From positions 1 through 5,615 of the forward strand of contig QYPU01000060.1 of assembly GCA_007280145.1 (NCBI GenBank): a stretch of DNA of 5,615 nt, read 5' to 3'. The number at the start of each line of letters is the position of its first letter. Position 1 is the stretch's first letter. A model generated the notes under the pieces. It searched no databases and had not been told where the DNA came from. It saw only the letters and a program-made list of their open reading frames with translations. Shown one piece after another: positions 1 through 5,615 of this stretch. Source of the stretch: Dehalococcoidia bacterium. GTDB taxonomy: Bacteria > Chloroflexota > Dehalococcoidia > GIF9 > UBA5629. The position numbers and the translations under genes were made by a program.

Positions 1-2336
1 AGTTCATCCATTGCAGTGAGGTGGTCCTTCCACAGGCTGTCGATAGTTCGCAGCATCACCAACCGCTCTAATAGTCGCGTATTTTCGGCGCCCACCTCTT
101 TTTCTCGATGCTCGTATGATTGCTCGGCATAGTCAACCAGCTTGTCGGTGATTTCTTTTGGCTTCATCTGGGATATAGTATTGGGATTAAGTTCGGGTGG
201 TAGGGGGAGGAGGGTGGCAGCGTCTTCGATTAGGCCAGAGTAGTCTGGCTCTACGAGGTCAGCGTTGCAGCGGGCGGTTACCAGACTTTCAATTTCGCCT
301 TGAACCATTGAAAGGATATTTGCCTTGAGGTCGGCGCCGCTCAGGATTTTCTTTCGCTCAGCGTAGACTACTTCACGGTGCTTATTGACCACATCATCAT
401 AGTCGACGAGGTGTTTGCGGATATCGAAATGGTAGCCTTCAACCTTAACCTGAGCGTTCTCTATGGCTTTATTGACCATAGAATGCTCGATGGGCGTATT
501 TTCGTCAAATCCTGCCCAGTCCATAAAGCCTTTAACCCGGTCGCCGCCGAAGCGGTGGACAACGTCATCTTCCAGAGAAACGTAGAAACGGGAGCTGCCC
601 GGGTCGCCCTGCCTTCCGGAGCGGCCTCGAAGCTGGTTGTCAATGCGCCTGGCTTCGTGACGTTCGGTGCCGAGGACATGCAGCCCACCAAGTTCGACTA
701 CTCTATCGTGTTCCTCCTGCCATTCTTTTTCATCACGCTCGGCAGGATTGCCACCCAGGATAATGTCAACGCCACGCCCTGCCATATTGGTGGCTACGGT
801 GACTGCGCCCACCTTCCCGGCCTGGGCAATGATATCAGCCTCCCTGGTATGGTTCTTAGCATTGAGTATCTGATGGGGGACGCCTTTTCTTTTGAGGAGG
901 TCGCTCAGGTGTTCTGACTTCTCGATGGAGACGGTGCCTATAAGTACAGGGCTGCCTTGTTTGTGGAGGTTTTCAATTTCTTTGGCGGCGGCTTTGAATT
1001 TGGCGTCTTCATCCTTATAAATCTGGTCAGAGTTGTCGATGCGAATCATTGGCTTATTGGTGGGGATAACAGCTACATCCAGCTTATATATCTTGTAAAG
1101 CTCCTCAGCTTCAGTAGCTGCCGTGCCGGTCATACCGGATAATTTCTGATAAAGGCGGAAGTAGTTTTGAAAAGTGATGGTGGCTAAAGTTACGCTTTCT
1201 CGCTGAATTTTAACTCTTTCTTTGGCTTCGATAGACTGGTGCAGGCCTTCAGAATACCTCCGCCCAAGCATCAGTCGGCCGGTGAACTCATCGACGATGA
1301 TGACCTGTCCGTCTTTGACTACATAGTCGCGGTCTCGCTTAAACAGAGCCTGGGCTTTCAGTGCATTCTGCATGTATTGGTTCAGACCGTAGTTAGCCGG
1401 GTCGTAGAGGCTGGGCGCTTTGAGCAAGCCCTCTCGGTGGAGCGACCTTTCCAGCTTGGTCATGCCTGATTCGGTGAGGTAAACCTGGCGTTCCCTTTCT
1501 TCAATAGTGTAATCTTCATCTCGCTTGAGCTGGGGGACCAGGCGGGCAAAGATATAGTATTTTTGGGCGGCTTCCTCGGCGGCACCGCTGATTATCAGCG
1601 GTGTGCGGGCCTCATCAATAAGGATATTGTCTACTTCATCGACGATGGCATAGTTGAGGTGACGCTGAACGTACTGGGATAGGTCTAAAGCCATGTTGTC
1701 TCTGAGGTAATCGAAGCCGAATTCGTTGTTGGTGCCGTAGGTTATGTCGGCTTCGTAAGCCTGGCGGCGGGTGATAGGTTTGTAGTGAGGCCAGCGACTA
1801 TCTTGCTCGTCGGTGTAGTCAGGGTCATAAAGGCGGGCGGGAAGATGTTCATCCGGGTTCTGCTGGGGGTATATGCTGGCAACGCTCATGCCCAGCGCGT
1901 GGTAGATTGGGCTCATCCAGTAAGCATCGCGCCTGGCCAGGTAATCGTTGACGGTGACCAGATGGCAGCCCTCCCCGGTGAGAGCATTTAGATATAGGGG
2001 GAGGGTAGCTACCAGGGTTTTGCCCTCGCCGGTTTTCATCTCGGCGATTTTGCCCTGGTGGAGGACGATGCCGCCCATAAGCTGGACATCGAAATGGCGC
2101 TGCTTTATGGTTCGCCTGGCGGCTTCTCTGACAGCGGCAAAGGCTTCAGGTAGAAGCTCATCCAGAGTCTCGCCATCTTTCAGTCGAGCTTTGAGCTCAT
2201 CGGTCTTGGCACGAAGCTCAGCATCGCTCAACCTCTGGAAATCGGGCTCCAGCGAGTTTACCTGAGCTACAACAGGCTCGAGACGCTTTATCTCCTTCTC
2301 ATTAGAATCGGTGAGGATGCCCAGCCATTTAAACAT
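1..2336 (-). CDS. secA: Preprotein translocase subunit SecA, C-terminus cut by window edge
   Basis: SecA is the ATPase motor that pushes unfolded preproteins through the SecYEG channel at the cytoplasmic membrane. I translated the minus strand from ATG at 2336 to the edge: 778 codons with no stop or frameshift. Seen in order: Walker A MKTGEGKT (100-107, K106), DEVDNILIDEARTP (233-246), preprotein cross-linking region with IVDEFTGR (347-354), SGMTGTA (400-406), ATNMAGRGVD (515-524), helicase motif VI QLRGRSGRQGD (568-578) with arginine-finger candidates R572 and R575, and the helical scaffold with WKDHL (769-773). The window ends inside the two-helix-finger region, so the last part, including any C-terminal metal-binding tail, is not seen. 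An insertion of about 26 residues relative to E. coli SecA lies around residues 155-190. The start is fixed by an in-frame TAG 9 bases upstream, which ends prs, and by family-like N-terminal spacing. The gene follows prs and is probably co-transcribed with it. Identity is certain. Confidence 0.97.
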   Translation of the reverse strand, partial: MFKWLGILTDSNEKEIKRLEPVVAQVNSLEPDFQRLSDAELRAKTDELKARLKDGETLDELLPEAFAAVREAARRTIKQRHFDVQLMGGIVLHQGKIAEMKTGEGKTLVATLPLYLNALTGEGCHLVTVNDYLARRDAYWMSPIYHALGMSVASIYPQQNPDEHLPARLYDPDYTDEQDSRWPHYKPITRRQAYEADITYGTNNEFGFDYLRDNMALDLSQYVQRHLNYAIVDEVDNILIDEARTPLIISGAAEEAAQKYYIFARLVPQLKRDEDYTIEERERQVYLTESGMTKLERSLHREGLLKAPSLYDPANYGLNQYMQNALKAQALFKRDRDYVVKDGQVIIVDEFTGRLMLGRRYSEGLHQSIEAKERVKIQRESVTLATITFQNYFRLYQKLSGMTGTAATEAEELYKIYKLDVAVIPTNKPMIRIDNSDQIYKDEDAKFKAAAKEIENLHKQGSPVLIGTVSIEKSEHLSDLLKRKGVPHQILNAKNHTREADIIAQAGKVGAVTVATNMAGRGVDIILGGNPAERDEKEWQEEHDRVVELGGLHVLGTERHEARRIDNQLRGRSGRQGDPGSSRFYVSLEDDVVHRFGGDRVKGFMDWAGFDENTPIEHSMVNKAIENAQVKVEGYHFDIRKHLVDYDDVVNKHREVVYAERKKILSGADLKANILSMVQGEIESLVTARCNADLVEPDYSGLIEDAATLLPLPPELNPNTISQMKPKEITDKLVDYAEQSYEHREKEVGAENTRLLERLVMLRTIDSLWKDHLTAMDE
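1583..1603. repeat. Perfect 21-base palindrome inside secA
   Basis: CACCGCTGAT (1583-1592) and ATCAGCGGTG (1594-1603) are exact reverse complements around a single central T. In RNA this could fold as a 9-bp stem with a 3-base loop. It lies in the codons for the near-invariant TPLIISG segment just after the DEVD box of SecA, so part of it is dictated by protein conservation. No function is shown. Chance plus codon choice is the default explanation. Confidence 0.6.
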
Positions 2337-2351
2337 AATTTTTTTCTACTC
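2334..2351 (-). promoter_or_regulatory. prs-secA junction: same-frame stop, A-rich spacer, no clear Shine-Dalgarno
   Basis: On the minus strand prs ends GAG TAG, then AAAAAAATT, then the secA ATG. The only Shine-Dalgarno-like bases are the GAG of the last prs codon, 12 bases before the secA ATG, which is too far for a good site. Both genes are in the same reading frame. This arrangement fits translational coupling, with ribosomes that finish prs re-initiating on secA. The coupling is inference. Confidence 0.5.
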
Positions 2352-3284
2352 AAACATGGCGCCTATAGATAGGCCAGTGTGGATGCGATGTATCGCTTCA
2401 CCGAGAAGCGAGGCTATGGGCAAGACGGTAATCTTGCCCAGCTTTCTTTTACCATTAACCGGCATGGTATCGGTGACGACCACTTCTTTGACGGGCGATT
2501 TAGCTATTTGTTCGATGGCTGACCCTGAGAAGACGGGATGGGTGCAGCAGGCATAAACTTCGGTGGCTCCATGCGCTAGAAGAGCATCTACAGCGCCGAC
2601 CAGAGAGCCAGCGGTATCGATTTCATCATCAACGGTCAGGGCGCGCATTCCTTCGACTTCGCCGATAACATTGAGGGTCTCGGTAGTGTCGATATTTCCT
2701 ACTCGCCTTTTTTCGATAATAACCAATGGGGCATTGAGCCTGGATGCTATATCACGGGCGTGTGCGGATATGCCGATATCGGTAGCTACCACTACCAGGT
2801 TATCCAGGCCTTTTTCTTCCCAGTAATCGCTGAGGATAGACAAGGCAGTGAGTTCGTCAACAGGTATATTGAAGAAGCCCTGAATTTGGGCAGCGTGGAG
2901 GTCTACGGTTAATAGGCGATTGGCGCCAGCGGTGGTGAGGAGGTCGGCTATTAATCGGGCGGTAATAGGTACTCGGGGCTGGTCTTTTTTATCGGTGCGT
3001 CCGTAGCTGTAGTAAGGGATGACAGCAGTGATTCTGCCAGCTGAGGCTCGCTTGAAGGCATCAATCATGATAAGGAGCTCTACCAGGTTTTTGTTGACCG
3101 GTGAGGACAGTGGTTGAATGAGGAACACATCTCGCTCGCGGACATTCTCCAGGATGCGGACGAAGATATTCTCATTGCTGAATTCAAATATCTCGGCTTT
3201 GCCTAAAGGTATGCCTAGATATTCGCATACTTCCTGGGCTAGGGATGGGTGGGCATTCCCGGTGAAGACTTTTAGTTCATCCAT
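2346..3284 (-). CDS. prs: Ribose-phosphate pyrophosphokinase (PRPP synthase)
   Basis: This cytosolic enzyme transfers pyrophosphate from ATP to ribose 5-phosphate, giving PRPP for purine, pyrimidine, histidine, tryptophan and NAD synthesis. The 312 residues match the usual class I length. Seen in order: ATP-binding FSNENI (35-40), flexible catalytic loop YGRTDKKD (94-101), VDLHAAQIQGFF (127-138) with metal-binding H130, the DIG segment (169-171), catalytic-strand KRR (192-194) and PRPP loop VDDEIDTAGS (218-227). Several of these differ from the commonest family forms (FSDGE, YARQDRK, SPDVGG, DTAGT), but the Lys/Arg pair, the His and the DDxxDTA core are kept, so activity is likely. The start ATG has AGGAG 6 bases upstream. 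It is first in a probable prs-secA operon, divergent from the ABC transporter genes. A non-catalytic paralogue is possible but less likely. Confidence 0.95.
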   Translation of the reverse strand: MDELKVFTGNAHPSLAQEVCEYLGIPLGKAEIFEFSNENIFVRILENVRERDVFLIQPLSSPVNKNLVELLIMIDAFKRASAGRITAVIPYYSYGRTDKKDQPRVPITARLIADLLTTAGANRLLTVDLHAAQIQGFFNIPVDELTALSILSDYWEEKGLDNLVVVATDIGISAHARDIASRLNAPLVIIEKRRVGNIDTTETLNVIGEVEGMRALTVDDEIDTAGSLVGAVDALLAHGATEVYACCTHPVFSGSAIEQIAKSPVKEVVVTDTMPVNGKRKLGKITVLPIASLLGEAIHRIHTGLSIGAMFE

Positions 3285-3290
3285 AAGTCA

Positions 3291-3295
3291 CTCCT
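3291..3295 (-). promoter_or_regulatory. Shine-Dalgarno site of prs
   Basis: AGGAG on the minus strand (CTCCT on the plus strand), 6 bases before the ATG at 3284. The match and spacing are good and they decide the prs start. Confidence 0.85.
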
Positions 3296-3315
3296 GTTAT
3301 CTTTAGTATGAGATA

Positions 3316-3324
3316 ATTATAGCA
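3316..3324 (-). promoter_or_regulatory. Extended -10 promoter element for prs-secA
   Basis: Minus strand reads TGC TATAAT: a consensus -10 hexamer (3316-3321) with the TGn extension (3322-3324). No convincing -35 hexamer lies 16-18 bases upstream (GGGCAT at 17), but extended -10 promoters tolerate this. The predicted transcript start near 3309 gives a leader of about 25 bases that contains the prs ribosome-binding site. Confidence 0.65.
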
Positions 3325-3402
3325 CCAAAGAGATTGTTATGCCCCAACGCTTGGTTTCAGCTTGGATTTCCCCTGTCAAACTGGGGAGTAGGCAGGTTCA
3401 TG

Positions 3403-3411
3403 TGGTAAAAT
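3403..3411 (+). promoter_or_regulatory. Candidate extended -10 element for the ABC operon
   Basis: TGG TAAAAT: a five-of-six match to TATAAT (3406-3411) preceded by a TGn extension. No recognisable -35 sits at the expected place (GGGGAG at 17 bases). If used, transcription would begin about 3418, just before the hairpin at 3421-3440. Weaker than the prs element. Confidence 0.4.
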
Positions 3412-3420
3412 GGTTTCACA

Positions 3421-3440
3421 AGCCCTGTTGAGACAGGGCT
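3421..3440 (+). repeat. Perfect inverted repeat in the ABC operon leader
   Basis: AGCCCTGT (3421-3428) and ACAGGGCT (3433-3440) are exact complements around the loop TGAG. The repeat lies 12 bases before the ABC ATPase ATG and just after a candidate -10 element. It could be a dimeric repressor's operator or an RNA hairpin next to the weak ribosome-binding site (GGTGG, 3445-3449). No T-run follows, so it is not a typical intrinsic terminator. Confidence 0.55.
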
Positions 3441-3452
3441 GGCTGGTGGAAT

Positions 3453-4199
3453 ATGAGCAATTCTGTAGACCTGGATGGAGGTCAATGGGAAGCCAGGGAA
3501 CCCAGAATCAAACTGGAAAAGGCTTCCAAGAACTACCGGATGGGGCAGATTCAGATTGAAGCCCTGAGGGAAATCACGCTTGAGGTGATGGCAGGGGAAT
3601 TCATCGTCTTTTTGGGGCCTAGTGGCTCAGGAAAGACAACTCTCCTTAACCTTATCGGAGGCCTCGACTCTCCTAGCTCTGGGCGGATTGTAGTCAATGG
3701 CATTGACATCACGCAACTCACGGCGAATCAGCTCACCAAGTTCCGTCGCACCCAGATTGGATTCATCTTTCAGTTCTTCAACCTGATTCCCACCCTCACC
3801 GCGAGGGAGAATGTTGAGTTTAGTGCTGAACTGGTAAAGCACTCGAGGCTGCCTGAGGAGATACTGCAAGAGGTCGGGTTGGGAGACCGGATGGACCATT
3901 TCCCCAGCGAGCTATCCGGCGGCGAGAACCAGCGTGTAGCCATAGCCAGGGCGCTTGCCACGGACCCGCCCGTGATTCTCTGCGATGAACCGACGGGCAG
4001 TCTGGACTTCGAGACGGGCAAACGCATTTTCAAGTTGCTCAGGGAGCTCAACGAAACAAAGCAGAAGACGGTTGTGGTAGTCACCCACAATTCTGCCATA
4101 GGTGACATCGCACACCGCATCGTGCGCCTGCGTGACGGGAAGGTCGCTGAGGTAATTCAAAACACTCATCCCCTTGACCCTGACGAGCTGAAATGGTAG
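3453..4199 (+). CDS. ABC transporter ATP-binding protein, LolD/MacB/FtsE type
   Basis: This cytoplasmic nucleotide-binding subunit hydrolyses ATP to drive the FtsX-like permease encoded next. All 248 residues are present: Walker A GPSGSGKT (55-62), Q-loop Q107 in FIFQFFN, signature LSGGENQRVAIARAL (154-168), Walker B VILCDEP with catalytic E179, D-loop SLD (183-185) and switch H212 in VTHNS. The pattern RVAIARALATDPPVILCDEPTG and the 248-residue length are typical of the MacB/LolD/YknY group. The usual GEQ or GQQ of the signature is GEN here. The first 16 residues are an unconserved extension. The ATG at 3453 is kept because no in-frame ATG, GTG or TTG lies between it and the in-frame TGA at 3429, and the next in-frame Met (30) would cut into the domain. 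The ribosome-binding site is weak (GGTGG, 3 bases away). The stop overlaps the permease start, implying coupled translation. Substrate unknown. Confidence 0.93.
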   Translation: MSNSVDLDGGQWEAREPRIKLEKASKNYRMGQIQIEALREITLEVMAGEFIVFLGPSGSGKTTLLNLIGGLDSPSSGRIVVNGIDITQLTANQLTKFRRTQIGFIFQFFNLIPTLTARENVEFSAELVKHSRLPEEILQEVGLGDRMDHFPSELSGGENQRVAIARALATDPPVILCDEPTGSLDFETGKRIFKLLRELNETKQKTVVVVTHNSAIGDIAHRIVRLRDGKVAEVIQNTHPLDPDELKW

Positions 4200-5615
4200 C
4201 TATGCCCAAGCTCCACCGCAAGCTACTCCGGGATGTCTGGGCGGCCAAAGCACAGTTCGGTGCTGTGAGTTTCATCGTGCTTCTTGGCGTAGCCATGTTC
4301 GTTGCCTCCTATACGGCGTATGAGAATCTTGATAGCTCCTATGAAGGTACTTATGAGCGCCTGAGTATGGCGGACTACTGGATATCGGTGGACTACATAC
4401 CCCAGAGGGCAGCCAGAGAAATGGATGAAATCCCCGGCGTGGTGGCAGAGGGTCGCATTGTTGGGGATGTGTCCCTTGACCTGGCCAAGGAGAGCGGCGA
4501 GCGGGTAGCGGGAAGGGTCATCTCGCTGCCGCAAGACAGGCATCCAGGGGTAAACGACGTTCAAGTTGAAAACGGCAGCTACTTCGGTTCCCACGCAGGG
4601 CGTGAGGTGCTTCTGGAGAAACACTTGGCCGAATACCACGAACTCGAGCCCGGCGACTGGCTGACCATCAAGAACGGGGATAACAAGGCCCGTTTCAAGG
4701 TGGTGGGAATAGTGACCAGTCCCGAATATATCTGGGTTGCCAAGAATGCCCAGGAGCCGATGCCTTCACCACGCACCTTTGGCGTTCTCTTTATGCCCCA
4801 GTCTACGGCCGAGACTCTCTTCGGGATGAACGGCCTGGTCAATGAGATTAACCTGGTTGTGGAGCCAAACACAGACCGTGGCGTGGTTCTCGAAGAAGTC
4901 AGACAAATCCTGCGGAAAAACCACATCAACAGGGTGACTTCAAAGGATGAGCCTGTTTCCATTCGTGCCAGGAAAATAGATGTTATCAGGGGTGTTCGCA
5001 CAGCCTATATGGTGGAGAGGAAGGACCATCTGGGGAACCGGCTGCTCAAGATGGACGTCGAGGGTTTTCAGCAACTGGCCGTGCTCTTCCCCGTCCTGTT
5101 CCTTTCCATGGCTTGTCTCGCAATCTACGTTCTGCTTAATCGCCTGGTGGAGTCGCAACGCGTCCAGATTGGGCTGATGCGGGCGCTTGGTTATGGCAAG
5201 ACGCAGGTTGTACTTCACTATCTGGGTTTTGCCTTCATTGTGGGTGCGGCAGGCTCGTTGCTTGGCGCAGTGCTGGGTATTACTCTGGCTAATGCTCTTA
5301 CCGGGGAGTATGCCCGGCAACTTGCGTTGCCACTTGTTGTAATCGAGCCGCATTGGGGTGTTGTGGCTGTTGGCATGGTGATAGGCATTGCGATGCCCCT
5401 GCTGGCTGGCCTGTTTCCGGCGTGGGCGACAACCAGGATGCGCCCTGCTGAAGCGATGCGTCCTGCGGCACCTGCTGCTGGGCATCGAACCTTGGTGGAA
5501 ACCCTGCTGCCTTTCCTGTCCCGCCTTCCGTATGTCCTCAAGTTGCCCATGCGAAACGTGTTTCGCAACCCGCGACGCACCTTCTTTATGGCTACGGGAG
5601 TAGCTTCAGCTATCG
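4193..5615 (+). CDS. FtsX-like ABC transporter permease, C-terminus cut by window edge
   Basis: Membrane partner of the preceding ATPase. It reads 474 codons without a stop to the right edge. Layout: short basic N-terminus, membrane helix 1 (about 21-40), a large extracytoplasmic domain (about 41-290) of the MacB periplasmic-core kind, then helices at about 293-315, 341-368 and 385-411. The FtsX signature region reads QIGLMRALGYGKTQVV (325-340), and the helix bundle closes with FPAWATTRMRPAEAMRP (408-424). At 453 the phrase MRNVFRNPRRTFF, followed by a hydrophobic stretch, looks like the start of a second FtsX module, so the full protein is probably about 800 residues with two modules. I chose ATG 4193, which overlaps the ATPase stop by 7 bases and has GAG 5 bases upstream; ATG 4202 is the alternative (three residues shorter) but has no well-spaced site. 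Family members export lipoproteins, antibiotics or peptides, or transmit force to partners. Nothing here says which. Confidence 0.9.
   Translation, partial: MVAMPKLHRKLLRDVWAAKAQFGAVSFIVLLGVAMFVASYTAYENLDSSYEGTYERLSMADYWISVDYIPQRAAREMDEIPGVVAEGRIVGDVSLDLAKESGERVAGRVISLPQDRHPGVNDVQVENGSYFGSHAGREVLLEKHLAEYHELEPGDWLTIKNGDNKARFKVVGIVTSPEYIWVAKNAQEPMPSPRTFGVLFMPQSTAETLFGMNGLVNEINLVVEPNTDRGVVLEEVRQILRKNHINRVTSKDEPVSIRARKIDVIRGVRTAYMVERKDHLGNRLLKMDVEGFQQLAVLFPVLFLSMACLAIYVLLNRLVESQRVQIGLMRALGYGKTQVVLHYLGFAFIVGAAGSLLGAVLGITLANALTGEYARQLALPLVVIEPHWGVVAVGMVIGIAMPLLAGLFPAWATTRMRPAEAMRPAAPAAGHRTLVETLLPFLSRLPYVLKLPMRNVFRNPRRTFFMATGVASAI

Noticed and set aside
286..314. Inverted repeat CTTTCAAT / ATTGAAAG with a 13-base loop inside secA
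   Set aside because: AT-rich 8-bp arms with a long loop are expected by chance in several kilobases, and it lies in coding sequence with no T-run.
378..917. Plus-strand open frame of 179 codons opposite secA
   Set aside because: It lies wholly antisense to the conserved NBD2 and scaffold region of SecA. Its translation shows no recognisable domain, and no ribosome-binding site supports it. It is a shadow of secA codon bias.
3349..3365. GCTTGG repeated with an 11-base period, and TGGTTTCA present at 3352-3359 and 3411-3418
   Set aside because: These short direct repeats in the intergenic region are too short to separate from chance and do not align with either promoter candidate in a convincing way.
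3374..3379. Consensus -35 TTGACA on the minus strand
   Set aside because: No matching -10 sits 16-18 bases downstream (AACCAA at 17), and the good TATAAT at 3316-3321 is far too distant to pair with it.
3369..3387. TCCCC / GGGGA inverted repeat in the intergenic region
   Set aside because: Arms of 5 bases with a 9-base spacer and no T-run are not enough to call a terminator or operator.
3485..3559. ATG right after a strong GGAGGT inside the ABC ATPase, opening a 24-codon frame
   Set aside because: The GGAGGT-to-ATG spacing is only 2 bases, the frame differs from the ATPase and ends quickly, and the peptide has no recognisable character. The GGAGGT simply encodes Gly-Gly of the N-terminal extension.
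3627..4639. Several minus-strand open frames opposite the ABC ATPase and permease
   Set aside because: They overlap one another and two well-supported genes, resemble no family, and are explained by the codon structure of the sense genes.

Overview
This is a 5.6 kb bacterial window holding four protein genes in two divergent blocks. The two blocks share a 168-base intergenic region. I found no RNA genes, CRISPR array, insertion sequence or other mobile element. Both genes at the edges are cut by the window.

Left block, minus strand, reading right to left: prs (ribose-phosphate pyrophosphokinase, complete, 312 residues) is followed 9 bases later by secA (preprotein translocase ATPase, first 778 residues; the C-terminus lies off the left edge). 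A good ribosome-binding site and an extended -10 element stand upstream of prs. No promoter or terminator is visible between prs and secA, so they look like one housekeeping transcript that makes PRPP for nucleotide synthesis and the secretion motor.

Right block, plus strand: a complete 248-residue ABC transporter ATPase of the LolD/MacB/FtsE type overlaps by 7 bases an FtsX-like permease (474 residues seen, continuing off the right edge). The two almost certainly form one export or mechanotransmission-type ABC complex. The permease appears to start a second copy of its module at the window edge, which suggests the large two-module class. The substrate cannot be read from the sequence.

The taxonomic hint is indirect. 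The PRPP synthase variant (FSNENI, GRTDKKDQPR) and the SecA insertion of about 26 residues next to a DEVDN motif are patterns I associate with Chloroflexota, possibly Dehalococcoidia. This is inference from memory, not a search. The window is mostly ordinary. The points worth a second look are the unusual active-site residues of the PRPP synthase, the SecA insertion, the same-frame prs-secA junction without a clear ribosome-binding site, a 20-base perfect hairpin in the leader of the ABC operon, and a 21-base perfect palindrome inside secA. I saw no evidence of a wholly new system.
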